A DNA stretch of 64,000 nucleotides, taken from assembly GCA_036429605.1 (NCBI GenBank), contig JAVFKD010000015.1:124001-188000 (forward strand), read 5' to 3'. Below are positions 26,079-37,012 of the stretch, one piece after another. Position 1 is the stretch's first letter; every line of letters begins with the position of its first letter. A program made the translations under genes and the position numbers. The notes below the pieces were generated by a model. The model was not told the origin of the DNA, ran no database searches, and saw only the letters and a list, made by a program, of their open reading frames with translations. Origin of the DNA: Cladobotryum mycophilum (lineage: Eukaryota > Ascomycota > Sordariomycetes > Hypocreales > Hypocreaceae).

Positions 26079-28015
26079 ATGGTATCAATCGACGACGTAG
26101 AAAAGGGATCTGCCCAGCCTGCCCCTCAACAACAGCCCGCCATTAATGCCGTGGCGGAGACGTACGAGCATGAAAAAAACAAACGGCTACGCGAAGATGG
26201 AATAGCTCAATACATTGAGCTTGAGAATGCCGATAGTCGACTTAGCTCCCTCGCCGGCGATCCTTGGGTCGACCACGATGCGCTCAACGCTCTGGAGCCG
26301 AACCTGAAAGACGGCGACGATGTCAAAGTTCTCATTCTCGGAGCTGGCCTGGGCGGGATCGTATCCTCCGTTCGTCTCATCGAGGCGGGGTTCAAGCCCG
26401 AGGATATTCGCATGGTCGATGTCGCGGGTGGTTTCGGAGGCACCTGGTACTGGAATCGTTACCCCGGGCTCATGTGCGACAACGAGAGCCTCATGTACTT
26501 GCCTTTGTTGGAGGAAACCGGCTACATGCCCAAGCATCGTTTCTCGTACGGAAACGAGATCCGGGATTATGCCAACCTGATTACCGAGAAATGGGGCGTC
26601 GCCGGTCAGGGTGTCTTCCGTACTACGGTTCATTCTCTGGAGTGGGATGAGGCCCCGCGTCGCTGGCTGGTGAGGATGACACAGGACCGTGGACCAAAAG
26701 AGTCACCTGTCGAATTCACGGCCAAAGCTCAGTTTCTGATCATGGCAAACGGCATCTTCAGCCACCCCAAGGCCCCCAAGATTCCCGGCATTGAAGATTT
26801 TGCAGGCGACATGGTGCACACCAGTCGCTGGGACTATGACCTGACGGGGGGCTCGCAAGCCGAACCGGAACTGTCGAAGCTCAAGGGTAGAAAGGTTGCC
26901 ATCATTGGAACGGGAGCCACTTCTGTGCAGCTTATTCCCGAATTAGCCAAATGGGCTGACCATCTCTACGTCTTCCAGAGGACGCCGTCGTCCATCGATG
27001 TGCGTGGACAGCGCCCTACCGACCCCGAAGAGTTTAACCAAATGGCTTCAAAGAAGGGGTGGTGGAAAGATTACAATGTCAAGTGGCAGAAGTACTTTAC
27101 CGGGTATCCTGACGCAGAAAAGGTGACGGACGATGGCTGGAGCGACATCAAGGGATACAGACATCTCGTCGGCGGGCCCCATACGCCGTACACTATGGAG
27201 GAGATTCCAGCATTGGTCGACAGAGTCCTGAAGCAGGATTTGCCAAGGATGGATAGTCTTCGAGACCGTGTCGACGCCATCGTCAAAGACAAGAAAACGG
27301 CCGACGCGCTGAAGCCCTGGTACCCCTCGTGGTGCAAACGGCCCTGCTTCCACGACGATTACCTCGACGCGTTCAACCTACCCAACGTCACGCTCGTAGA
27401 CACGGACGGAAAAGGCGTAGAGAGGATGACCCGCAACGCCCTGATCGTCGACGGAGAGGAGTACGACGTGGACTTTTTGGTTTTGGGTACCGGCTTCAGA
27501 CCTCTGGGGGGAACTTTGGAGACCCGACCAGGAGATCGGGCATCACGATCAAGGGCCGAGGGGTAACCATTAGTGAGAAATGGGAAGCCAAGGGGTTTAC
27601 CACGCTCCACAGCTACTGCACCAGCTCCTTTCCCAATCTTTTCCTCATAGGCGCCCAGCAGGGCGGTGTCACGTCCAACTTCCTCTACACCGTGGACCAT
27701 GTGGCGAGGCATCTCTCCTACGTCCTGTCCGAGACGGTCAGGCGCGCCGAGAGCCCGTCCACGGCGACGGTGGAGACCACGGTCGAGGACGAGGAAGCCT
27801 GGGCGGTGGAGGTCAGCAAGGGCGCCGGGTTCATGGCCCTGCACGGCGTCTGCGGGCCGAGCTATATGAACGCTGAGGGGACCAAGATGGCGCCCGAGCA
27901 GAGGGCCAAGGCGCTCCGTGGGATTCCGTATCCGCAGGGGCTTGTGGCGTTTGAGGAGCTTCTGAGCAGGTGGAGGGAGGAGGGGAGCATGAAGGGTCTT
28001 GTCGTCAGTTCGTGA
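26079..28015 (+). CDS. FAD-dependent Baeyer-Villiger-type monooxygenase (assembly frameshift)
   Basis: The single-exon product is 645 aa. It has the FAD dinucleotide motif GAGLGG (about residue 87), the NADPH motif GTGATS (about residue 277), and between them the class signature FxGxxxHTxxWD as FAGDMVHTSRWD (about 241-252). The block GGFGGTWYWNRYPG is typical of cyclohexanone/phenylacetone monooxygenases. Such enzymes insert oxygen next to a ketone using NADPH and O2 and are frequent in secondary-metabolite and xenobiotic routes. A G6 run at 27506-27511 shifts the frame after GTGFRPLG. One extra G leads into FGDPTRRSGITIKGRG and the conserved C-terminal block FPNLFLIGAQQGG, with an exact codon count. 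The start is the first ATG of the frame and is followed by a normal low-complexity N-terminus. The substrate is unknown. Confidence 0.9.
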
Positions 28016-28571
28016 TCGGGTGAATTAGTACCAACTGCTTGCTAGAGACGGGATGAAGAGTTAACAAAATGAGTGGGTTTATGTCGAGTCGCTCTGTGCG
28101 AGGTGGTGGACAAGGGGAGGAGGGAGGAGGGGGGCGCTGCTTCAAACTGCCATTCAGCTTGCATCAGACAAACAGAAATGTGGAGTTCAAAATGTTTGGA
28201 ACGTTGTTCACTTATTAAGCGTACTGCAATGGACCGACGGGAATAAGAAGCGAATAGTCAAATTATTGTTAATAGAATGTACAATATTTCTCCGAGCATA
28301 TTTGTACCTCAGCTCATTAAAGCTATAGCATCCCTTCATACCTTACATGCCGTTTGCCATGCTTTCTGTCGCCAGTCCTCCCCCTCTCAACCAACATTCC
28401 ATCTGACTATACTCGGCGTTTGTCGCAAAAAGGGGGATTATCTACATAATTACCGGTTCCCGTGTGTCATTCAACCCCGCCAAAGACACAAGAAACTGTC
28501 CACAGCAGGTTTCACCAGAGGTAGTCGGGTTCGTTGGGGAATAGTGGGCTTGATTCTGGTCGTCCTTAGAC
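28016..28571. other. Intergenic between monooxygenase and first TIL gene
   Basis: Facing 3' ends of convergent genes. The first TIL gene could be extended slightly if the GTAAGT at its last codon (about 28568-28573) is used as a donor; otherwise nothing is recognised. Confidence 0.45.
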
Positions 28572-28971
28572 TTACTCAAGCGGCCCATCCTCTTTTGGGC
28601 AGTCTTCGGGAGGGATACAAACCCCATCGTACTAGACTAGGTTAGTCTTCATCTGCCATAGTTTGCTCGGAATTTGCGGACTTACATCAAGAACGAGAGG
28701 AGATATACAGAAGCATCCTGAGATGCAGAAATCCGGAACCGCGAGACCATCTTGGCCGAGGCAAGTGTGCTTACTTGTAGGTACACATGCATACCATTGT
28801 TCATTCTGTTATGAGAGAACATGCGTCGGCTTTCGTGATGCGTTGGACTATATCTTGCGGCAGACTTACCTCTGGGCATTCAAACCCATCATGGACTTTT
28901 ACTGGATCAAGTGCAAGTCCTAATGAGGTCCAAGTGCAGTAGAGCAATACCACGGCCGCTGAGAGTCTCAT
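28572..28971 (-). CDS. Small secreted TIL-type cysteine-rich protein, copy A (93 aa)
   Basis: Three exons (28971-28870, 28805-28686, 28631-28572) are joined by GT-AG introns of 64 and 54 nt, with GTAAGT donors in both. The product starts with a signal peptide (MRLSAAVVLLYCTWTSLGLA). After it come CPENEQWYAC, HTC, FCISGCFC, DGVCIPPEDC. This is the spacing of a trypsin-inhibitor-like (TIL, Ascaris-type) domain: CPxNE..C, TC, C..GCxC, GxCxxxxxC. Eight cysteines of the domain are present. The two absent ones are canonical cysteines 3 and 5, which pair with each other in TIL domains, so one disulfide is lost as a unit. The product is probably secreted; protease inhibition is inferred from the fold only. 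Copy B, next to it, has the same exon structure and the same length, which supports both models. RNA data are needed for the exact splice sites. Confidence 0.78.
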
Positions 28972-29428
28972 GATGGATACGGGCGGTTTTGATGACGATG
29001 ATGATTCAGTTGATAGTCTGAAAGGTTGGTCAAAAAATGTACTTGCTTTCTTCTATCGGGTCGGGCAACGTTGGGGGGAATTTCCGCCTTTAAGTGGTTT
29101 CATAGACCGTTAGCCGATCTTGGTAAGAGATCTGCGACACAACAAAAGGAGGGGGTTTGTGAGACACTCATTTTATGCGATGCGGTGCAGGTTATATTTG
29201 CTGTGGCTTCGACTGCAAGTACAAGTAGGAATTTGAATAATCGTGCCGTGGTTTTGTTGATCTGCTCCATCCATGTCTTAAATACGTAGATTAATATACC
29301 TGTCAGGCATTCATCTTGAATAGAGCTACATAACTAGAAATAAAAATAAAAATAAAAAACAATAAAAATATATTTTATTCAATATCTCAAGCTACTGAGT
29401 TAGATAGCAGAGGCACAGCGATTAAGCC
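28972..29428. other. Duplicated upstream flank of TIL copy A
   Basis: Directly upstream of the copy A start are a GATGATGATGATTCAGTTGA block and a GTGAGACACTCATTTTATG block. Both recur upstream of copy B (GATGATGATGATTCGGTTGA at about 29843; GTGAGACACCTTCTTTTATG at about 30149). The duplicated unit therefore included the promoter. No other gene is seen. Confidence 0.6.
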
Positions 29429-29824
29429 TCACATTGGGCTTTCCTCATCTGGGCAAGTACTTTTAGGAATGCAAATACCGCCCTTCTGTATGTGACGTTA
29501 GTAGCTGCATTATGTCGTAGATGTTTGCGTTCTTACGTAATTTCTAATGTATCCGCTCTTGCAAAAGCATCCCTCCATGCATCTAATCCTCAACTCTGGG
29601 GAGGGGTCGTCACAAGTCGGTTGAATGCTGGGTCCGCAGTATGTATACTCCTCATCAATCTATACAGCATAATAAACGAGGTTAGCTTTGTTGATGCCCC
29701 ACTTATTGCGAGATCGACCTACGTGACACATATCACTCTCCATTGCCGCATTTACTGCATCAGTTGGAAGTCCAGCTGAGATCCAAGTGCAGTAAAGCAG
29801 AATCACGGCCGCTGACAATCTCAT
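29429..29824 (-). CDS. Small secreted TIL-type cysteine-rich protein, copy B (93 aa)
   Basis: Three exons (29824-29723, 29659-29537, 29485-29429) with introns of 63 and 51 nt give 93 aa, exactly the length of copy A. The signal peptide is MRLSAAVILLYCTWISAGLP. The domain reads MCHIDEEYTYC, PTCDDP, RCMEGCFCKSGYIRN, GGICIPKSTCP. The stretch GCFCKSGYIRN followed by GxCxxxxxC is a textbook TIL C-terminal half. As in copy A, canonical cysteines 3 and 5 are missing together. The second intron has a CTAAC branch point and CAG acceptor; exon lengths and phases match copy A (first exon 102 nt in both). The N-terminal coding sequence of copies A, B and C is near-identical while the mature part has diverged. 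This suggests diversification of the secreted domain. Function and target are not known. Confidence 0.82.
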
Positions 29825-30508
29825 GATGTATGTGAGAAGTTTTGATGATGATGATTCGGTTGACGGTCCGAAAGGATGGATGGAAATGGAACGGCTTGAT
29901 AAGAAAACGAGGCAGACAATAGTAGAAAGGTTTCCTACTTTAATAGTTCTCAATGGCCCGTCGGCTGTCCAACTTTGTTACCTTTGCCACAGGTCTGAAG
30001 TCAAGTTTCTTTTTCAGAGAACAGAGTCTCAGTTCTCAACTGAAACATGACATCACCCTTCGACGGCAATGTCGGATTAAACAGGTATGCAGACTGGCCA
30101 CGGCAAGACACCTGCAACGCCACGAAAAGGGATCGAGTACAGGGTTCCGTGAGACACCTTCTTTTATGTGACGCAGCGCGGTTCCATTCACTCTGGTTTC
30201 AAGTAGAAATGGGGGCAATGATCGATTGTGTCTGCTCATCTGCTCTGTGCCCTTGCATGAGCAATATCACTGATTACGTGAATAATAGATCTAAACACTG
30301 GAACTGTATGGAGTGTGATGGCGTTGGAAAGTAAGAGAGTGAGTGCAAATATATGTCTGTTGAGAGTAGATAGATATATACCCGTCGAGAACTCCTCTTA
30401 GATAGAGCCTGATCACTAAAACAGACAAGTCCCACAAACATTTCATCCAACATCCAAGGCTGTCGAGATGGAGAGCGGATCCTCTTTCGACTTCCAAGTC
30501 GCTGAGTC
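29825..30508. other. Duplicated upstream flank of TIL copy B
   Basis: It contains the second copy of the promoter-proximal blocks described for copy A. No other gene is supported. Confidence 0.55.
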
Positions 30509-30910
30509 TAGCTAGTCGCTTTTCTATTGGCAGTCCCCTGGTAGGACACAGTTACCATCCTGTGGGTTGAGGGTTAGTAGCTCTCATGCTCGCTCGATAT
30601 CTGCGCACCTGCCTTGCTCCTCACGTAACCATGGAAACAAGCACATCCAGGTTTGCATGATGCCAAATGGTAGATACGCCTGTGTATATGTTCGCAAGTT
30701 TGGTTGGGTGACAAGCAATCCGTATATTCCTCATTCATCTAGGTGACGAAATAGACAAAGTCAGATTTGCTTATGCTTTCAATCATCTTTCGGCTGACGT
30801 CCAAACGGGTCACACATAGAATCTCCGATCGACTTCTTTGCCGCATTAGTTGGAACTCCAACTGAGGTCCAGGTGCAGCAGAGTAGTATTACGGCAGTTG
30901 AAAGCCTCAT
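30509..30910 (-). pseudogene. TIL-type small secreted protein, copy C, probably degenerate
   Basis: The signal peptide (MRLSTAVILLCCTWTSVGVP) and the domain blocks MNEEYTDC, NQTC, SCKPGCACFHGYVRSK and DGNCVL are all present in order. The gene does not splice cleanly. The first exon ends TGT GAC CC before the only nearby GT, which gives the wrong phase for the exon starting at 30738. The second junction needs a GC-AG intron (AAG|GCAGGT at 30612). The last cysteine is lost by one base (CTACAGGGG where CTACCAGGGG would keep VLPGDC). Under the reading given, the frame ends at 30509. One-base deletions in short C runs could explain two of the three faults, so this may be a miscalled intact gene; as sequenced it is broken. 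Confidence 0.6.
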
Positions 30911-32806
30911 GGCGAGTACGAGTGATTCTGATATTGATTGAGCTTCTGGTCCGAGAGATTGGCTGCGACTTGAATAATTCGAAAACTGGTTGGCGGATTG
31001 TTGGAGGAGAAGTGGGAATTGCCTCGCTTTACTACTTGGATTGAAGCGTTATTCTTTTTTGGCTAGGCTCTACGGGGAATACGCTATTTGCTTGTACAAC
31101 AACAAGAATGGCATGTACATGGTTTGTAAGACACATCTTTCAGCCATATGGCAACAGCTTCAAAGGGCAATGAGGGCAGCGATCAAGTGTATGTGCGTGT
31201 GTGTGCTCACCGAGTTGTAAGGGTAGGGTGACGTGGTTTAATGATGTACTTGTACATCCCCGGTAAGCAAAGACCAGAGGCGGGAGCTGTGTAGAGGACA
31301 ACATTCCAAAAAGTAATTATAAGACAGCTTGGCAACAACACCAAGACTAACTCATTCGGTCAACATGGCATTCCGTTTTGCCCCTATGCCCACGGCTGAA
31401 TGATGCATCAAGGGCCACATCTTCAGGAGACGGGGGCTGGGTGGATGATCGCTATGGCATCGCCTTGTCGAGTGTTTGGACTCGGGGATGCAAAGGTTTA
31501 TCTCCTGGTCGAGAGGCTTGGAAGACCTTCATATCGCCAACAGTCACCATATCTACCTCCTGGATCCCTTCGTGCAGCTACATCCTCCAGCCCCCTCACA
31601 GCCTTTGTGGGTACCTGGGTCTCTGGCAATTCAGCTAATCAAGTCCCTTTCTGATTTAACGTGTAAGATTGTAGAGTTGATACAAGAGCACTTGGAGAAA
31701 GGTAAAGCTGGGCGAAGATTTTAGCAATAAAAGATTCTACTAATAATGTAATCTATTCTAGATCAAGCGCGATGTTGGTCAAGAGGATACGGAGTTTCAC
31801 ACGGCCTGTGCTCTATCGACACGCAGAGGGTATACGACCCATTCTGATTCATAGCAAAGCAGTTTGTACTCGCCTTTCTTCAGGCTAACTTGCTGCTCAG
31901 ACTCAAGATGATGAGGCAATTAGCGGTCCGAATGGCTCACATCGGCATGATTTGATGGGAAAGGCAACTTGACCATGTTGAAGGGGGGGGGTCTTTAACA
32001 AACCGGATAAACCGACTGAGCGGAACACCAACGCGCTGATTCCATCGGTCCGGGGTGCAGAGATTGACATCAATGTCTCAGATGAGAAAATTCTACGGCC
32101 CTATCAGTCCGTACGCTTGAGCATCAACGTTGCAATCTAGGACATGAGATAAGGGAGACAAACTTATCGGGGGGTCGATTTGCTGACCGATTTATGGACT
32201 TGTCTCATGAGGGGACACGGCTCGGGGAGTTTGGCTGATAATTCAGGGGTGGGTCTTGGTATCAGAAAGCAACTTTTACGGTGACCCAACTGACACAACT
32301 TGGCAATTGTCTCATAAAACCCTCCTCGGTTCATTTTTTGCGCCGCTGTAGAATTCGAGCCTGATAAGCGCAATATCTTTCTTATCTACACATGCGTCTT
32401 GAAGCAGTGTCGTCTTCGAGTTGAGACACGCTGAAGAATTTTGTTTTCGTTTAAATACACTCCCGGGCGCTTGCTTTCCTGCTTCCATGTCAGGGCATGT
32501 GAAGAGGCCCCCTTTTATCCAAGCATCGTATCTTGACCTGGTGAGACAATGTCTCATTTCGGACATGGACCCACGGGTTCTCGATCAACGGCATTCACCA
32601 CGAGCTGAAAGAATGCTGGTCAGAATTCTCGAGGTGATGTAGTCAAGACTGGTCAGTTTCAGTTCACGTAATACGAATGGAACATTTTAGGGGTGGGAAG
32701 GGATAAATACTTGGCGAGTCTCACTCATGTGAGGGACTTGCGACAGATCTTTCTCATCAGTAATTTCTGTGCCTTGTTTTATTTTTTAAAAATTCTTTTT
32801 ACAACC
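30911..32806. other. Intergenic, upstream of TIL copy C to thioesterase-like gene
   Basis: The first part (to about 31.2 kb) is diverged flank of copy C, with a GTAAGACACATCTTTCAG block resembling the blocks upstream of copies A and B. The rest, including open frames at 31.4-31.7 kb and 32.2-32.6 kb, shows no recognisable protein. A G10 run lies near 31984. Confidence 0.4.
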
Positions 32807-34013
32807 ATGGTGACTGTACTTCCTACCAGTCTCCAGGCGGCGCTGGACTTTTCGGCCACTGGTGCGGAATGCACTGTGCGGCTTACCCCTGACATAGCTT
32901 TTGGAGCTGGTAAGTGTTTTTGTCTCTGAACTGCTTGCTCATGATCGTCGACGATGGCTAACATAAACGTTGGTAGTGAGCTGTGGGGGTTATACAGCCT
33001 CCGTGATGGCCAAGTATGCCGTTCTCTACGCCTCCCAGCAGCCAAAGATATGTACGCAGACGGACATTCGCTCAGCAGTGGCTCAATTCTATCGTCCTAT
33101 CTTTCCCCAAAGTTCGACCACCATGAAGCTCCGTGAAGTGAGTATAGGAAAGGGGTGGTCAACGTTGCGCGTCGAGCTGTCCCAAGGTGGCAAGGTTGCT
33201 GCCTCGGTGGATGTAATGTGCGTGAATGTCCATGATTAATTTTGATGCGAACCACGTTCATGTTCTCTAACTATCACTAGCGTCTCGAATTTCTCCTTGC
33301 CAAGCCTGAGCCTTGAAACGAAATGGCAGCTGTCACCACCACCACATCCGGTGGACTTGTCCAAGTTGGAATCGGACAGTGACCCTGATTGGGTTTCTTA
33401 TCAGACAGCATTTTATCCAGATGGGTTTCGGCGCTCTGATTCCTATGTTAAATCATTTATCCCCAAGACTTGGCCTTCGGATATTACACATGTTGAGCAA
33501 TGGGTTGTGCCTGGCTGGGACTGCCTCCCCCTGGGATCATGCGCTGCCGAAAAGGAAGAGGACAAAGCCCGTTGGACAAACGAAATGATTCAGTTTGTCC
33601 TGGACTGTAGCCTGCCTGTTGAACAGAACTACTACCCGCTCAAGCCTGGCCAGCACCCGCCCATGGGAAGCGTGGCCAGCACTCTGAGCTTTGCGGCGAT
33701 CCAAAAGAAGGCCCGCGAGGAGGGGAAACCGGATTGGCGGGCACTTGAATATGACGGCTCCAAGGTAGCCCAGAAGCACGGGATCCCTGGAACGTTGGTC
33801 ATGGCGACGGAAATAAAAAAGAAGCTGCCCCCGGAAGGCGTTCGCTGGCTGTACCTACGAACGGCGGTCAAGAGTGTTATGAATGGTAGGGTGAATAGGG
33901 AGGCGCTTCTGTTTGATGAGGCGATGGAGCTGGTTGCCATCAGTAACCATATTGTGCAAATCATACCTGCGGGGAACAAGGACCAGAAGATCGAGGCGAG
34001 GGCAAGTCTGTAG
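32807..34013 (+). CDS. Thioesterase-like (double hotdog, acyl-CoA thioesterase superfamily) protein
   Basis: Three exons (32807-32909, 32977-33217, 33281-34013) with introns of 67 and 63 nt give 358 aa in exact phase. The ATG lies in a strong ACAACCATGG context. The N-terminal half holds the hotdog block FGAVSCGGYTASVMAKYAV. The C-terminal half ends in a second hotdog block with PPEGVRWLYLRTAVKSVMNG and EAMELVAISNHIVQIIPA. This matches the fungal thioesterase-like superfamily, enzymes that often hydrolyse or tailor acyl-CoA or polyketide intermediates. Its neighbours (monooxygenase, 2OG oxygenase remnant, ABC transporter) would fit a metabolic accessory region, but no backbone synthase is present, so a biosynthetic cluster is not claimed. 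The first splice is phase 1 and the second phase 2; the second has a GTGCGT donor. Confidence 0.83.
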
Positions 34014-34666
34014 ATATTTAGGCTGCAGAATGCGCGATGGGGATATACATCAGTAGTCATATTTTAAGCAATGAGTCCAGTAATCCGATTTATCACTTCA
34101 TCGCCGGCTTCGCTAACATACTATTCCACCATCGCTCAATTATCATGCTTGATCATCTCGGCTCTGTAGTCGGACTAAGTAGACGTAGAGAACTGCTTGG
34201 ACGTCTCGATCAACAAGGCCATAGGCCAGGGTGATCAAAATACTGAAGGAGTCCAGCGTCAGCAATCTCTGGGTCTTAGAGGCTGTCCTATCCGCGCACG
34301 ACTTCTTGAACCCCCAATCCGAGCTTTAATAGCCAGAGGCAACTCTGTACATCTGCAGAGTTACATGGTGATCGATCGATGTCCCGTCCTAATCAGCGCA
34401 ATCCAAGAACCCCCACATAGTACGTGGTATGTTTTAGCCCCTGATTCACAGGACTTGGTGCATTGCACGCTAGATGTGACATTCCCCTCCCCCTACATGA
34501 TGACACGAATGCCGAGCGTTCCGGGGCCCGTTACAATGCATGAGTCTACGGGAATTTATCTAAGTCTGGTGGAGGTTGTAAGGGGGAGAGTAATAAGATT
34601 CATGCAGCTATTCTATCCACTGGGTAGCGTTTCTGTTGACTGCGTATGGATGCAATCTTGCGCTAC
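34014..34666. other. Intergenic between convergent genes
   Basis: Open frames here have no coding character. Nothing is recognised. Confidence 0.45.
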
Positions 34667-35759
34667 TTAAGCTGCCGTCTGCATCGAGATGATCGGCTTC
34701 CCGCCCCTTGTCTGTGGCTTTAGCTCTCCAAAGATGATCTGTTTCGCCCGCCATGCAACCCATTCATTCACCTGGCGTGTCTCGTCGTCCTCCTCTTCTA
34801 CCGGAGGAATCAGGCCGCCCTTGAGTCTCCGCATCGAGGCGCTATTCCGCGGACGGACCAGATAGGCCACGCTCTGACGCGCTACGGACGCCTGTTCGCC
34901 CGGGGCCATGATCACACGATGTAACGAGCTGCGCAGCAGTCCGCCGGTCCACTCGGCAATGGTATCTCCAATGTTGACGATGACACATCCTGGCTTCGGC
35001 TTGACGTATCGCCAAAATTGTTCATGGCGTTTTCACAGCCGGCGGGGAGAATCTGCAGCCCACCCACTACATTGAATAGCAGGGCGATGGTGCCAATGTC
35101 CGTGTGGCCGCCCAGAGTGATGCAGTCGTATTGGGGATCGGACTGCGATTGTGCAAGCAGCAGTCGCACTGATGTTTCTGACATTTGATCCAGTGGGCTC
35201 AATGAACTCAGTATGCCAGGTTGGAGCCCCAGCTGAATATCTAGTTGGGTCAGAATCACATCTGCTACCGAGTGAGCATGCCGAATAAATTGTACAACAT
35301 CAGTCCGCTTGGCTTCAATGGGACCGACATTTTTGCGCAGAGGACTGTTGCCAAGCATGTCATCTTGGTTGATGGAGTAGAGCTCCATGCAGTCCGTTTT
35401 GCTGTCGTCGGTCTTCAGTTTCCCTTTCTGCTTATATCTAGGACCTGTCAGTAGACTGAGCTGTTTCCTGAGCATCTTGTATGGACGCACCCAGTTAGAT
35501 CGCGAGGAGGATTGTAAGCGTGACTGCCTAGAATGGACTGATCAAGCGCAAAGGTGTCCGCGGTAAGATCAAACATCTTTTCTGCATCTTGTAAAAGGAC
35601 TTCACCTTCGTTTGAGTCCTTTAGACCCAGCAAGAAAAATCCTCACTCGCGGCAAGCTTCATACAAGCGTTGGGCCTCTCCTTCACTACCATTCTGTAGC
35701 CCTTGGAGTGATACTCTTGGCAAGGGAACTGCGGGGCCTGTGAATATATTGGGCGCAGC
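34667..35759 (-). pseudogene. 2-oxoglutarate/Fe(II) oxygenase (isopenicillin-N-synthase-like), broken
   Basis: The conserved oxygenase layout is visible: an N-terminal YEACRE-stop-GFFLLGL block, the iron-binding GGHTDIGTIALLF (HxD), NVVGGLQILPAG, KPKPGCVIVNIGDT, the second iron histidine in SLHRVIM, and the 2-oxoglutarate motif RQSVAYLVRP (RxS). Three faults are seen. The Trp of the normally invariant CREWGFF block is a TGA stop (35643-35645). The frame shifts at an A4/T4 run (35024-35027) between ENAMNN and RYVKPKPGC. No ATG precedes the first conserved residues in frame; GCT GCG CCC AAT stands where ATG GCG might be expected. An intron is likely near 35450, joining YNPPRDLTG to YKQKGKLKTDD. 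The run error could be a base-calling fault, but the nonsense codon is not in a run, so a pseudogene is preferred. Confidence 0.75.
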
Positions 35760-36052
35760 GGTAGGTGACTCTCGCGCATGACCTCTTCTTAATTACTAAT
35801 CGTGATGTCTCTGTTCACGCCTCCCCCTGCACGGTAGCAGAAGCCGTGTCGGGCGCATCGTCAGCTTTCATTGCCAAAGTCCAATCATCGGCCATGTTGT
35901 GACTGGCTAGGGGCTCGAGTGGAGTCGTTGCGGACCGATGGATAACAACAAATGCAGCGAATATTGGCAACCAAGTATGCGTGCAGTTAGAAAACTGGCG
36001 AACGACAAGCGTAGCATGCAGAAAGGGGGAGGACATCCCCCATGCATACCGG

Positions 36053-36086
36053 TTTTGTCAGGGGGTGTGACCCCTCTACGTGGGGG
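36053..36086 (+). repeat. Inverted repeat, left copy (34 nt core)
   Basis: The sequence TTTTGTCAGGGGG, a 4-nt spacer, then ACCCCTCTACGTGGGGG is repeated in reverse at 38605-38637 with only the spacer changed. Weaker similarity continues inward (TAGCTAGG..GCAACAA in both) for about 25 more bases. Confidence 0.9.
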
Positions 36087-36129
36087 TTACAATAGCTAGG
36101 CGCAACAAAGGGGGTCGTTTGAGGAAGCT

Positions 36130-36279
36130 TTACGCATCATGCCTCAGTCCCAATGTGTGGAGAGAATCTGAATCAACTTTTGTATTGTATCTTTCAGCGT
36201 AGATCATGCCTATCTGGTACATGTATTTCCTAATCCAGTCTACATTGAATTCATTGCCCTTTGCCGCTAATGTAATTGC
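36130..36279 (-). other. Exon-like block, member 1 of a duplicated pair
   Basis: Preceded by a splice-like segment (GTAATGAATTG...GTATCCATGCAG), the frame runs AITLAAKGNEF to MYQIGMIYAER and ends LRHDA-stop. A similar splice-like segment and a VYQIDMILAS block occur at 37013-37209. The upstream exon(s) and function are not identifiable. Confidence 0.3.
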
Positions 36280-37012
36280 CTGCATGGATACGCTGACAGC
36301 GGATGATGCCGTTCAACATTCGTCAAGACAATTCATTACTGAAACAGGTATCATCCGCCATGGGTAGATGCCGTGGTTAGATGCCGTGAAAGGGATTTCT
36401 CGGTTCTCGATTCCACCCTGTGCGAGTTCAGGAGTCGTTATACTTGTAAGACACGTTTCTTTCAAGATCAAGTTCGGCCAGTTTGGTTGCCGCAATATTG
36501 CTTTTGATGCCCAGACATGTTTACCACTTATGAGTCTCGGCCGCATCTTTATAAGACATACCCACCCATCTACCAGGGTCAGCTTCAATAGATGTCGCCT
36601 CTATTATGTCATTAAAAATTGAGATACTACTACAAGTACGTCAATCAAATGCTGAGCCACCGCGATGGAGACAAGACAGACACCCATGGATCTTACATGA
36701 ATCATAAAAACTGCTAGTGGGAGACCTGCGCTACTCTAGGAAAGGGGAGTCAAGGCTTTCCTCGCTTAACGACAAATTGACTCATCTCGTTTCCTATATT
36801 ACTAAAATTGAGACACGCAGAATAATCAATGTGAAGTTAAGTACGGAGTACTTGCCTGTGCACTTCCACTTTGCTCCGACGATGTATTTGCGATACCTGG
36901 CCCAGTGGTTCTACTCTTACGACATCCAGCAGAATGAGGATTCAAGGTGAGACGTTGAATATAATGTCTTTCGAAAGGGGTGAGGTTCTTTCTATAGTTT
37001 TTTTAGGTGGAG

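Noticed and set aside
26187..26633. 148-codon frame antisense to the monooxygenase
   Set aside because: Shadow of a strongly supported FAD monooxygenase on the plus strand.
26079..35759. Secondary-metabolite cluster around the monooxygenase, thioesterase-like and 2OG genes
   Set aside because: No polyketide, peptide or terpene synthase is present in the window, and one of the three genes is broken.
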